From CAWDLX01 sp046728155 (GTDB taxonomy: Bacteria; Actinomycetota; Actinomycetes; Mycobacteriales; Micromonosporaceae): 33,833 bases of DNA. The stretch lies in contig JBKPDY010000127.1 in the NCBI GenBank assembly GCA_046728155.1, positions 1 through 33,833 on the forward strand, written 5' to 3'. This document shows positions 1 through 7,254 of this stretch, in pieces. A model generated the notes under the pieces. That model did no database searches, was not told where the DNA came from, and was given only the letters and a program-made list of their open reading frames with translations. Numbering within the stretch: position 1 is the first letter of the stretch; the number at the start of each line of letters is the position of its first letter. The translations under genes and the position numbers were made by a program.

Positions 1-125
1 AGGAGTACCTACGCGTCCACAACGCCGACCCGAAACCATTCGTCTGGACCGCCACCGCCGAACAGATCCTCGCCAAGGTCCAGCGCGGCCGCGTCACCCT
101 CGAAAGAGTGTCTACTCAAAAGTGA
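1..125 (+). CDS. IS630-family transposase, C-terminal end (cut by window edge)
   Basis: The reading frame open from base 3 encodes about 40 residues ending in TGA at 123-125. It contains the stretch HNADPKPFVWTATAEQIL, which matches the conserved C-terminal end of IS630/Tc1-mariner DDE transposases (typically HN-x-xPKPFVWTK-A-x-IL). Only the tail is visible because the rest lies left of the window, so it cannot be judged whether the element is intact. The following gene fragment continues in the same frame after the stop, which suggests that the element end sits inside or next to a disrupted gene. Confidence 0.85.
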   Translation, partial: EYLRVHNADPKPFVWTATAEQILAKVQRGRVTLERVSTQK

Positions 126-130
126 GACAC
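108..130. repeat. hairpin / probable right end of the IS630 element
   Basis: An inverted repeat pairs GTGTCTACT (108-116) with AGT-G-AGACAC (121-130), with one bulged G and a CAAA loop. It spans the transposase stop codon. It could be the element's terminal inverted repeat, a terminator, or both. The part AAAAGTGAGAC recurs at 2498-2508. Confidence 0.5.
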
Positions 131-470
131 CACACTAGCGCCCTTGGGCGTACCCGCACCCCATCGAGTACCTGCAGAAAGCGTCACAACGTCGGCGGCG
201 CCCAGCAACGCCAGCTCATCACCGACGGCGGAGCCCGACCCGGCGGGGTTGTGCCGGGCGTGGGAGAAGACGACGAGCGACCCGCATAAGCATGTCCCGC
301 CCGGCGACCTGCGCCGCCTGACCGAGCTGGCAGGCGGGCCCGAACGGATCTCTGCCTACTGCGCGGTCACGCCCAGCACCAATCCCGCGCCACCCGGCCA
401 CAACGCGGGCGGACCGGCCAAGCCACGGCCGGCGAACGGCCACGCGTCGCACGCACGCGTTTCGGGTTAG
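126..470 (+). pseudogene. 5'-truncated small hypothetical protein fragment next to the IS end
   Basis: The frame from 126 to the TAG at 468-470 carries no credible start; the only one is TTG at 144. It shows a pattern recalled from the C-terminal part of small actinobacterial secreted or anti-sigma-linked hypothetical proteins: a Ser/Thr/Pro-rich linker, then GLCRAW, then DLRRLTELAGG and ERISAYC. In that family two Cys residues bracket an AGG motif, as they do here. The downstream tail is Pro/Gly-rich and low complexity. The simplest reading is the 3' end of a gene whose 5' part was removed by the adjacent IS630 element. Family assignment is from memory of the pattern and is only moderate. 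Confidence 0.45.
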
Positions 471-476
471 ACCGGA

Positions 477-953
477 TCAGACGATGGGGATGCGGCGGGG
501 CTTGGCCGCCTCCGTGCGGGGGACGCGGACAGCGAGCACGCCATTGCTGAACTCGGCTTTGATGCCGTCCGTGTCCACGCCGGAAGGCAGGCTGGCCCGG
601 TACAGGAACGCACCGGTACGGCGGGTGCGGTGACGCAGCACGCCGACACGCTCGCGCTCGGTGATCTGACCGCTGATGGCCAACTCGTTCCCGCTGGCAT
701 CGATGTGGATGTCGTCACGGTTGATGCCCGGTAGTTCCACCTCGAAGAGGTACGCGTCCTCGGTCTCCTCGATGTCGACGGCCGGCGTCCAGAGGTCTGA
801 TCCGAAGGCGTCGGGCCACCGGTCGAAGAACAGCCGGTTCATGCGCTCCCACAGCCGCTCGAAGTCCGGGAACACCGGCCAGGGCGTCATCGGCCGAAGG
901 GTGCCGGGCACCGGTCGCCGGTCGCCGGGCTCGACCGGCACGGGAAGATTCAT
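477..953 (-). CDS. Hsp20/alpha-crystallin small heat-shock protein
   Basis: 158-residue small heat-shock protein, an ATP-independent holdase that binds unfolding proteins. The N-terminal arm (about residues 1-55, with FERLWERMNRLF) is followed by the alpha-crystallin domain: VDIEETEDAYLFEVELPG, then DIHIDASGNELAISG, then FLYRASLPSGVD, and near the end the conserved FSNGVLAVRVPR. A short C-terminal RRIPIV tail supplies the I-x-I/V motif used for oligomer docking. The ATG at 953 is chosen because GGAGGT lies 7 bases upstream; an in-frame extension to 1022 lacks such a site. It stands alone, convergent with the truncated fragment at 126-470. A second, different Hsp20 lies at the other end of the window (33258). 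I see no obvious HspR or CIRCE operator upstream. Confidence 0.93.
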   Translation of the reverse strand: MNLPVPVEPGDRRPVPGTLRPMTPWPVFPDFERLWERMNRLFFDRWPDAFGSDLWTPAVDIEETEDAYLFEVELPGINRDDIHIDASGNELAISGQITERERVGVLRHRTRRTGAFLYRASLPSGVDTDGIKAEFSNGVLAVRVPRTEAAKPRRIPIV

Positions 954-1043
954 CGTCAACACCTCCACTGTGCAGATGCGGCACGGTACGTACATTCTCC
1001 GCCCAATCCGCACGACCCGCACCTCGTCCGGCCGCCGCCGACG

Positions 1044-2429
1044 TCATCGGCTGCCGGCGACCGCGACGACTCCGGTCATCGTGCCCACGTAGGCGTGGCG
1101 GCCGGTGAGCGTCGGCGAAGCGAAGTGCGGCATCCGGCTCAGGGTGATCTGCTCGCGTACGGCACCGGAGGATTCGTCGAGCACATAGAGCACTCCGGCG
1201 TCGTAGTCGACAACCCAGACACCGCCGCCATCGATGACGGGCGACCCAGCGGCATTGACGCCCGCATGCCACCGGACGTGGATCTGTCCGGATGAGTCGA
1301 TCCGTACCGCGCGGGTGCCGTCGTTGCACGGCACGAAGACGGTGTCCCTGTTGACCGCAGCGCCCCCGTAGGCTTCGCACACCGGCGCCTGCGCGACCTC
1401 GCCGCCGATTCCCCCCAGATGGTCAAGGCGCAGGGTGTAGCCCACCCCGCGCTTACCGGCGATGAAGACGTAGTTTCCGACCACGGCTGGAGCCATCGAC
1501 CCCAGGTCCAGATCGGCGGCGTTGTCATCCGCCCAGGTCGACGGTGCGAACCAGTCGGCCAGATGTAGATCCGGTGTGAGAGCCAGGACCGAGTCGCTGC
1601 CGTCGTAGCGACCCGAGATCGATTCACCGTTGCCGACGGCGTAGAGCAGCCGGCCGCCGGCGACCGCGCCCCCGCCGGATGCCCAGATACCCGCCTCCCG
1701 GGTGGTCGGTACAGCGTAGCTGTGTAACGGCCCGGTGCCCACGATCGGCACCGATACGACGGCGCCGACATATGGGCCGCAGTCGCCGGACAGACCGCCG
1801 TACGGGATGTATACCCGTCCGCCCAGGACGGTGAGGGCCCCGCGCTGCTGATGTGCCACCGGCCCACCCTCGGGCGGTTCGGCCGCGCGGGTGATTCTTA
1901 CGGCGCCGGTTCGCGCGTTCAACCCGTACAGAGTGTGACGGGCGCCGGTGGTCTCGGCGAGGGCGAACAGGAGACCGCTCGTCGGGTCGTACGCCATTGT
2001 GCTCGTGATACCCAGCGGGTCGATGTTTCCGCAGGGAAGGTCTCGGCCGAGCATCGGTGTTCCGAGGTGGGTCTTCCACCGGACCGCCCCGGTGGTGGCG
2101 ACGAGTCCGTACACGGTGTCGTTCTCGGTAGCGGCGTAGATCAAGTCGCCGACGGCGAGCGGCTGGCCGTAGACCGCACCGTCCAATGTGGTCGACCAGG
2201 CGATTTTCAGCGGACCACCCGGACCGGGGCTCGACGCCACGCCGGCGCGGCCGTTGTCATGGTGGTACGTCGGCCAGTCCCGCGTGGTCAGCTTCGGTGG
2301 GCCGGCCGAGGGAGTGCTCGTGATCGTCCGCTCAGACGGCGCCGGCGTGGGAGAGGCACTGCAGCCAAGGGTCGCCAGCACCAACACTGCGGCCCACCCA
2401 CACAGAACACGACGCCTGGTACTCGGCAT
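1044..2429 (-). CDS. PQQ-binding-like beta-propeller lipoprotein
   Basis: 461-residue exported protein. The N-terminus has a short basic stretch (STRRR), a hydrophobic core and the lipobox LATLGC, so Cys23 or thereabouts should be lipidated and the protein tethered outside the membrane. After a Ser/Pro-rich linker come repeated propeller blades with the PQQ-like signature: AWSTTLDGAVYGQPL, VYGLVATTGAVRWKT, LYGLNARTGAVR, and near the end GGGVWVVDYDAGVLYVLDESSGAV-type strands. These proteins are usually scaffolds or sensors rather than enzymes; nothing here identifies a PQQ dehydrogenase. The ATG at 2429 follows GGAGGT by 5 bases; the frame is open to 2795 but overlaps the divergent membrane-protein gene, so the upstream part is rejected. 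Two Cys pairs in the propeller could form disulfides. Confidence 0.85.
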   Translation of the reverse strand: MPSTRRRVLCGWAAVLVLATLGCSASPTPAPSERTITSTPSAGPPKLTTRDWPTYHHDNGRAGVASSPGPGGPLKIAWSTTLDGAVYGQPLAVGDLIYAATENDTVYGLVATTGAVRWKTHLGTPMLGRDLPCGNIDPLGITSTMAYDPTSGLLFALAETTGARHTLYGLNARTGAVRITRAAEPPEGGPVAHQQRGALTVLGGRVYIPYGGLSGDCGPYVGAVVSVPIVGTGPLHSYAVPTTREAGIWASGGGAVAGGRLLYAVGNGESISGRYDGSDSVLALTPDLHLADWFAPSTWADDNAADLDLGSMAPAVVGNYVFIAGKRGVGYTLRLDHLGGIGGEVAQAPVCEAYGGAAVNRDTVFVPCNDGTRAVRIDSSGQIHVRWHAGVNAAGSPVIDGGGVWVVDYDAGVLYVLDESSGAVREQITLSRMPHFASPTLTGRHAYVGTMTGVVAVAGSR

Positions 2430-2585
2430 GGCCCACCTCCAGGGGACGATCCAACCATGTTCGTTGACACCGCCGCCACGCCGAACGTTCCCGCCGAAAA
2501 GTGAGACGACCGGCCGCAACACCCCGGCCGCATGGTCCTTCCCGCATCCGTCGATCATGGTTATCCTCCCCGCCAGGGAGGCGTG
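2430..2585. promoter_or_regulatory. divergent intergenic region between lipoprotein and membrane-protein genes
   Basis: 156 bases separate the two divergent starts and must hold both promoters. It contains a perfect 8-bp palindrome GAACGTTC (2484-2491) and the 11-base motif AAAAGTGAGAC (2498-2508) that is also present at the IS630 end (118-128). Ribosome-binding sites flank it: GGAGGT for the leftward gene and AGGGAGG (2575-2581) for the rightward gene. No sigma-factor consensus stands out. Confidence 0.4.
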
Positions 2586-4043
2586 ATGACGGAGCCCATG
2601 TCGTACCGCTCGAGTCTCATGTGGACCGGGCAAGTTCTCAGGCAGTGGGGGAGCTGGACGCGAAGTCACTGGCGGACGACGCTCCTGCTCAGCGCCGCGG
2701 CCTTCGTCGTCGGCTGGGTGTGGAACATGTACGTGATGGCCGTCGACGGGGGCAGCACGGTCGACTCGGACACAGCCTCGACGGCCGAGGGCCACACCGC
2801 CAACATCCTGTACTGGCTGCTGCTGTTCAGCCTCCTAGCCGGCCTCATCAGCTACGGGTGGTCGCGCGGCTGGCGGAACGCGGGCTCCGACCTCCTCACC
2901 CTGCCCCGCCGGTTCAGCGAAGCGATCGCCCACGGGCCGGCTCCGGCGTTCGGGATGTTGTTCTGGGGCTTGGGGGTCAGCCTCATCATCTCCACGCTCA
3001 TCTCGTCCGCGGTCTCGATGGTGTTGGGCCTGCTGCTGCTCACGCTCGCCGCGACACCGGTCGGCGTCGTGCTGAACTTCGCCGTGATCCGGGTGTGGCG
3101 GGGCCTGTGCGGCATCCTCGCGCCCACCGCCGAGGCTCGGCTGGGCGGCATGGTGAGTCCGTTCATGGTGATGGTGGGTGAGGCCGTGGGCCTGCTCATC
3201 GCTTGGATGGTCGGCGGGTGGGTGTTCGGACTCATCGCCGGCATGGTGTGCGTGGTGGTGTCCGTACTCCTCGTCCGCGCCACGCCACCGCCTCGAATGG
3301 CCTTGTTGCTCCTGTTCATGGCGGGAGCGGTAACGGCGATCCAGGCCTGGCGGATCGGCTACGCGTACGCCGACGACGGCGGCTGGAGCGAGTGTTCCTG
3401 CGGGATATTCGACTGGTTCTCGTCGCCGGGTGCGGACGTGGTGATCCAACGCAGCACCGTCGGCGGCGTCGGGGCGGCCCTCGGCGCTCTGCTCGGCGCG
3501 GGTGTCGGCGCCGGCGCAGCGGGACTCGCGGCCGCTTCGGCGCAGGCCAACCTCGCCGGGCAGTCCGGCAGCGGAACCTCGCAGCGGCAGGATCTGAGCC
3601 CGGCGGCCGACGTCGGCCACGACTCCGCGCAAACGATTGACCACGACGTGGCCGACACGGCGGTCGATCTCAGCGGGTCCGGCCAACCCGGGACCGGGGA
3701 CACCACGATTCCCCATCAGCAGGCGTGGCCGGATATTTCGCAGCAGCCCGACCAGGCGGCGTCGGCGCCGGCCGACGCTGCGCACCTCGAATCGAGCATC
3801 CATTACGACGCGCCGTCGGGCGGACACGACGCGCCGTCGGGCGGACACGACGCGCCGTCGGGCGGACAGGACGCGCCGTCGGGCGGACCGGGGCAGACCG
3901 ATGGGTCCGGCGGCACGCCTCCGGGGTCCGCGGGCCCGGCGGGCGGTTCGTCGTCTCTGGACATCCAGGATCTGTTGCCAGAGGAACCGGACCGCGAAGA
4001 GGACGATGACAGCGGCGATACACATCCGCCTGCCCAGCGATGA
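2586..4043 (+). CDS. multi-pass membrane protein with long acidic, repeat-bearing tail
   Basis: 485-residue protein of no family I recognise. About seven hydrophobic segments (near residues 32-52, 73-92, 121-140, 142-160, 192-211, 213-231, 237-255) are followed by a short WSECSCG loop containing two Cys. A Gly/Ala-rich stretch with repeated G-x-x-x-G spacing (about 291-320) could pack as a glycine-zipper helix. The last 165 residues are Gly/Ser/Pro/Asp-rich and presumably disordered; they include four tandem DAPSGG units (about 408-435) and end in an acidic block (EEPDREEDDD). The ATG at 2586 is preceded by AGGGAGG. Its stop overlaps the next gene by ATGA, so the two are translationally coupled and probably act together. 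The protein could be part of a secretion or cell-envelope assembly, but this is only inference. Confidence 0.75.
   Translation: MTEPMSYRSSLMWTGQVLRQWGSWTRSHWRTTLLLSAAAFVVGWVWNMYVMAVDGGSTVDSDTASTAEGHTANILYWLLLFSLLAGLISYGWSRGWRNAGSDLLTLPRRFSEAIAHGPAPAFGMLFWGLGVSLIISTLISSAVSMVLGLLLLTLAATPVGVVLNFAVIRVWRGLCGILAPTAEARLGGMVSPFMVMVGEAVGLLIAWMVGGWVFGLIAGMVCVVVSVLLVRATPPPRMALLLLFMAGAVTAIQAWRIGYAYADDGGWSECSCGIFDWFSSPGADVVIQRSTVGGVGAALGALLGAGVGAGAAGLAAASAQANLAGQSGSGTSQRQDLSPAADVGHDSAQTIDHDVADTAVDLSGSGQPGTGDTTIPHQQAWPDISQQPDQAASAPADAAHLESSIHYDAPSGGHDAPSGGHDAPSGGQDAPSGGPGQTDGSGGTPPGSAGPAGGSSSLDIQDLLPEEPDREEDDDSGDTHPPAQR
3807..3890 (+). repeat. 21-bp tandem repeat, four units, in frame
   Basis: Four consecutive 21-bp units begin GACGCGCCGTCGGGCGGA at 3807, 3828, 3849 and 3870. 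Only the last codon varies (CAC, CAC, CAG, CCG). They encode D-A-P-S-G-G-H/Q/P repeats. The near identity at third codon positions indicates recent slippage or unequal crossover, so copy number is likely to vary between strains. Confidence 0.92.
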
Positions 4044-5044
4044 CGGCGTCGACCGCCATACCGGTACGCGATGACGAGAAGCCGGCCCGCTGGCAATTTC
4101 AGCTCGGAGTCTTCGTACTCGCCGGGGGATCGATCGCGGCGCTGCTCGCCGATCTCTTCGGCCTGGCGCCGATATGGCAGGTCTTCTGGGGCGTATCGGT
4201 TGCATCGATGGTGCTGCTCACCGTACTGGCGGTCATACCTCAGGTGAGTCCGGAGCTGCGCCGGCGGATCCGCGTCGGCGCCGTCGCCGGAGCGGCCGGC
4301 ACTCTTGGATACGACATTGTCCGGGTGCCGTTCGCCCTTGCCGGCCAGCGCGTGTTCGCCCCGATCGAGTCGTACGGCGTGCTGATCGCGAACGCCACGG
4401 CCTCGTCCGGTCTGACCTCCACGCTGGGCTGGCTGTACCACCTCTCGAACGGGGTCACCTTCGGCATCGCGTACGCCGCCGTGGCCGCTCGTCGACCCTG
4501 GCCCTGGGGCATCGCGTGGGGGCTGACGCTGGAGAGCGTGGCCGTGTTCAGCCCGTTCGCGTCCCGGTACGGCCTGCAAGGGCAGCTCGTGCCGATCGCG
4601 ATCGCTTATGGCGCCCATGTCTTCTACGGTTACCCGCTCGGGCGACTGGTCCAGGATCTCGACCGGGTGGACGCCGGGCTGCGGCGGATCGGCCGGTTCA
4701 GCGTGGCGATCACCCTCACCGTCGCGGCCCTGGCCGTCGTCGGTTGGCACCGCCCGTGGTCGCAGACGGCCGTGGAGCGCGAGGCGGCCCAGTTGTCGGC
4801 GATGGGCCAGCCGTACACGATAGTCACCGGAACACGGTTCGAACCGGAATGGCTCCGCATCCACGCCGGGGAATGCATCGTAGTGGAGAACCGTACCGAC
4901 GTCCGGTACGAAACTCCACAAGGGACAGTCGCGCCGGACGCCGCGAGTGCGCTGTGCTTCAACACGCCCGGGGTGTACCGCGTGCGCCTCGGTTCCCGGC
5001 CGTACTCGGGCGGTTTCGTCTACGTCGAGGCCGCCCGTAGTTGA
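4040..5044 (+). CDS. membrane protein with C-terminal cupredoxin-like domain lacking copper ligands
   Basis: 334-residue protein with about six or seven transmembrane helices in residues 20-242, then an extracytoplasmic domain at about 259-330. That domain reads like a cupredoxin: FEPEWLRIHAGE, then VVENRTDVRYETP, then FNTPGVYRVR and RPYSGGFVYVE. In a plastocyanin-type protein the corresponding positions carry His after the N-x-D loop and Cys-x-x-His-x-x-x-Met in the Y-to-G loop. Here Tyr, Leu, Arg and Ser occupy them by my hand alignment, so no type I copper site is evident. Two Cys (279 and 306) could form a disulfide. The start overlaps the previous stop (ATGA), and the small membrane protein follows 56 bases later. 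Function is unknown; the fold assignment is from pattern alone. Confidence 0.75.
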   Translation: MTASTAIPVRDDEKPARWQFQLGVFVLAGGSIAALLADLFGLAPIWQVFWGVSVASMVLLTVLAVIPQVSPELRRRIRVGAVAGAAGTLGYDIVRVPFALAGQRVFAPIESYGVLIANATASSGLTSTLGWLYHLSNGVTFGIAYAAVAARRPWPWGIAWGLTLESVAVFSPFASRYGLQGQLVPIAIAYGAHVFYGYPLGRLVQDLDRVDAGLRRIGRFSVAITLTVAALAVVGWHRPWSQTAVEREAAQLSAMGQPYTIVTGTRFEPEWLRIHAGECIVVENRTDVRYETPQGTVAPDAASALCFNTPGVYRVRLGSRPYSGGFVYVEAARS

Positions 5045-5100
5045 TCGCGGCGGCCACGGTTACGGTGGCGGCCGACCCGTGGCGGCTACATACTGTGGAC

Positions 5101-5541
5101 ATGACGACCCGACGTCGGGCATCGGTAGCTCTGATCGTGATGATCGGTGGCGTGGCGATCGCGGTCGGTGCGCTACTTCCGTGGGTGGCGGCGCGCGGCG
5201 CACGGCCGGCGTCCGGGATCGGGCACACCTCTATCGCCAAGATGTTCCGCTGGTCCTACGAGACAAGTTCGTTCGTAGGGTCCTTCGGATTGGTCCTGCT
5301 CGTGGCCGGAGTACTCGTGCTGGTGAGCGGGCTGCTCGCCGCACGGGTGGCGGCGGCGGTGTTCTCGTTCATCGCCCTGGTCGTCGCCGGACTCTGGATC
5401 GCGCTCAACGCCAACCACTTCAACCCTGTGGATATGCCGTACTCCGATCTGCGGGTCGGCGCTTGGTTAGCGATCGGGGGCGGACTGGTCGGCTTGATCG
5501 GCGCCTTCTTCCTCCGCCGGCGGCCCGAGAGCGAATTCTGA
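5101..5541 (+). CDS. small four-helix membrane protein
   Basis: 146-residue protein with four predicted transmembrane segments (about 8-28, 60-79, 82-101, 118-138) and a basic C-terminal end (FLRRRPE) expected in the cytoplasm. The first helix ends in LLPW, a pattern seen in the small actinobacterial Trp-associated membrane proteins, but I cannot name a family. The ATG at 5101 is chosen because the hydrophobic helix begins right after an MTTRRR-type start. There is no convincing ribosome-binding site. A TACATACT stretch (5087-5094) ends 6 bases before the ATG and could be the -10 of a leaderless transcript. Alternatively the gene is read through from the two membrane genes upstream. Confidence 0.7.
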   Translation: MTTRRRASVALIVMIGGVAIAVGALLPWVAARGARPASGIGHTSIAKMFRWSYETSSFVGSFGLVLLVAGVLVLVSGLLAARVAAAVFSFIALVVAGLWIALNANHFNPVDMPYSDLRVGAWLAIGGGLVGLIGAFFLRRRPESEF

Positions 5542-5559
5542 CGTCCGTTATAGACGTCA
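5539..5559. terminator. hairpin between convergent genes
   Basis: Perfect 7-bp stem TGACGTC/GACGTCA with loop CGTTATA. The first TGA of the stem is the stop codon of the membrane protein. It lies 7 bases before the stop of the convergent gene and may terminate both transcripts. There is no long T-run, as is usual in actinomycetes. Confidence 0.6.
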
Positions 5560-5565
5560 CGGCGG

Positions 5566-5979
5566 TCAGGCCATCCGGGCGCCCTCGATGGATGCACCGG
5601 TCGCCGGTACATCCGGCTCCTGCTCGGGCCGGCGGGTGGTCGCGGCGGTCACCGCCTCGACCAGATAGGCGCTGAAGGCGATGTCGAACCCCGCGCGGTA
5701 GACCAGGTCGAGCGAGTCCTGCTGCTCCAGCCGTCCCTTGAGGACGAGTTCGCGTACGTCCTCAGCGAACGGAACCGGTCGGGACTGCGCGACGGTCCAG
5801 GAGTAGTTCATGTCGTCCTTGAGCCGAGCTTGCAGGGTTTCGAAACCGTCCCGGTTGAGCTCCTCGACGTACCGCCTCGCCTCGATCTGCCCCATCCCGA
5901 AGCCGTTGCTGGCGGCCTTCGCGTAAGAGACCCGCGCCGGGTCGACGGCGGGCGCGGAGTTAACGTCGGCGTCAGTCAT
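5566..5979 (-). CDS. hypothetical protein, 137 residues, soluble and mostly helical
   Basis: I do not recognise this family. The protein is soluble and acidic/polar, with no signal peptide or membrane segment. The central region (GMGQIEARRYVEELNRDGFE, then LKDDMNYSWTVAQSRPVPFAED) has even hydrophobic spacing and looks like a folded helical domain rather than a random frame. The C-terminal 25 residues are Pro/Ala/Glu-rich and probably disordered. The ATG at 5979 has a GGAGGGG about 12 bases upstream. It is the last of four leftward genes beginning with the MarR regulator; 155 bases separate it from DUF4395, so it may have its own promoter. Confidence 0.65.
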   Translation of the reverse strand: MTDADVNSAPAVDPARVSYAKAASNGFGMGQIEARRYVEELNRDGFETLQARLKDDMNYSWTVAQSRPVPFAEDVRELVLKGRLEQQDSLDLVYRAGFDIAFSAYLVEAVTAATTRRPEQEPDVPATGASIEGARMA

Positions 5980-6134
5980 TCCCCCGTGCTACCCCTCCGT
6001 CCGCCGCCCAAACCGCCAAGCTGGTAGCGCCTGTCATCCCGGTGACCTGCCGGCCGGGGCACGGGCTAGGGCGATGATCGCTGTGGCGGTACCAGATGCC
6101 GTGCCCGGCGCGCGCTCCGGGACCCCAACGGCGA

Positions 6135-6656
6135 TCAAGGCAGTGACGAGGCCGCCTCTGGCCGGGTCGCGGCGGCCCGCCGGTTCCAGATGTCGTTGCA
6201 TTCAACACAGATCGACGCCGGGATGACGCCGACCCGCATCAACCCAGCGAAGATCTTGCAACCGACACAGTACGCGAAGACGGATTCGAGCGTGGCTGCC
6301 ACGATAATGGCGCCCAGCACGACAAAGGCCAGGAGCGTCAGTCCGAACCCGAGCGCGAGCACGGCCGCGGTCACCGACAGCACGGCACCGATGCCCTGCG
6401 CGAATCGTTTCGGCGGGCCGGGGACGGGCTTGGGGGCCACCGGCAGCCGTGGTGTGATCACCCGTGTGACTAGTTGGCCGAGCGGGCTCATCGTCGGTCC
6501 GGTCAGGACCCTCGCCACGAAGCCGTACGCGATGACGGCGATCAGCCATGGCAGGTCGAAGACGATGGCCGCGATGCACATGATGAGGACGCCACCGGCG
6601 ACCAACCGCGCTGACACCTCATTGACTGGGTTGGGAAAGCTGAACAATCGACGCAC
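6135..6656 (-). CDS. DUF4395 membrane protein with two CxxC motifs
   Basis: 173-residue membrane protein matching the DUF4395 pattern: FSFPNPVNEVSARLVAG at the N-terminus (the family hallmark FPxxVNExxAR), two hydrophobic hairpins (about 18-52 and 90-125), and conserved YCVGCKIF (Cys130, Cys133) followed by a second pair C-V-E-C (150, 153). The paired Cys motifs suggest metal binding or thiol redox activity at the membrane; in other actinobacteria relatives sit near thioredoxin or sulfurtransferase genes. Function is unproven. I chose GTG at 6656 because GAGGTG lies 6 bases upstream and the family motif starts immediately after it; the longer frame to 6863 overlaps the neighbouring gene. It lies 65 bases after the flavin-oxidase-like gene, and a short imperfect dyad (TATTACC...GGAATA) sits in that gap. 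Confidence 0.85.
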   Translation of the reverse strand: MRRLFSFPNPVNEVSARLVAGGVLIMCIAAIVFDLPWLIAVIAYGFVARVLTGPTMSPLGQLVTRVITPRLPVAPKPVPGPPKRFAQGIGAVLSVTAAVLALGFGLTLLAFVVLGAIIVAATLESVFAYCVGCKIFAGLMRVGVIPASICVECNDIWNRRAAATRPEAASSLP

Positions 6657-6721
6657 TGCGGACACCTCGCTATTACCTGTAGGAATAGTAGACCTTTGGG
6701 CGTCGGTCCCGCCAGGGATGA

Positions 6722-7165
6722 TCAGCGCCAGTCGGTACGCGTACCCACGTTGCCGTAGGCCCAGGTCATCACGTGTGCGGGCCGGACCCGCCAGATGTCG
6801 ACATCCGCGACACGTACAGTGTCCCGGGCTCCGCTGCCCGGGTCCACGTACTTGAGCGCCCAAGCGTTGTCGACGGCCTCCACCTCATCCTCGTCGACAA
6901 CACGGGAGGCGGGCCCTTCGATGATGATCGCGTCGTCGCCGTCGCCCAGGTGAAGTACGACCCACGACTGGTGGCGTATGTTGACCGCCTTCTGCAGATC
7001 GCGACGGCTGATGACGTACGCCGCCCCGTCCAGCCAGACGAACCAGACCGGCACTGCGTGCGGCCGGCCATCGGGCCGGGTGGTCGCCAGCCAGATCGTC
7101 CGGTTCGCCGACATACGCAGGTCCACCACGGACCAGGGGATGTAACCGTTGACCGGGCGAAGCAT
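6722..7165 (-). CDS. pyridoxamine 5'-phosphate oxidase-like FMN/F420-binding protein
   Basis: 147-residue split-barrel flavin-binding-fold protein. The hallmark strands are visible: RTIWLATTRPDGRPHAVPVWFVW (about 22-44), AAYVISRRDLQKAVNIR (48-64), VVLHLGDGDDAIIIEG (69-84) and a C-terminal DVDIWRVRPAHVMTW. Members bind FMN or coenzyme F420 and act as small oxidoreductases, haem-utilisation proteins or biliverdin reductases; the pattern suits the actinobacterial F420/FMN group, but the substrate is unknown. The ATG at 7165 has GGAGG 6 bases upstream. It is followed by DUF4395 and preceded by the MarR regulator, all leftward, so MarR may control it. Confidence 0.85.
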   Translation of the reverse strand: MLRPVNGYIPWSVVDLRMSANRTIWLATTRPDGRPHAVPVWFVWLDGAAYVISRRDLQKAVNIRHQSWVVLHLGDGDDAIIIEGPASRVVDEDEVEAVDNAWALKYVDPGSGARDTVRVADVDIWRVRPAHVMTWAYGNVGTRTDWR

Positions 7166-7254
7166 CACGTTCCTCCAGTGCCAGGCGCGTCGACTGGAGC
7201 CTAGGCTGGGGGCCCGACACATCCCGGCCGAGGACGTGCTCGGAGCCTGGGGCG

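Noticed and set aside
1044..2429. PQQ-dependent alcohol or glucose dehydrogenase
   Set aside because: Only propeller repeats are visible, without the active-site Asp and disulfide ring pattern of those enzymes.
3807..3890. Possible CRISPR array
   Set aside because: The units are contiguous without spacers and lie in frame in a coding region.
2835..4205. Long leftward frame (456 codons) opposite the membrane-protein genes
   Set aside because: It is Arg/His/Pro-rich, fits no family, and mirrors the tandem repeat of the real gene on the other strand; it is a high-GC shadow.
3803..4921. Leftward frame (372 codons) across the two membrane genes
   Set aside because: No family pattern and low-complexity composition; the rightward genes are coupled and show clear membrane helices.
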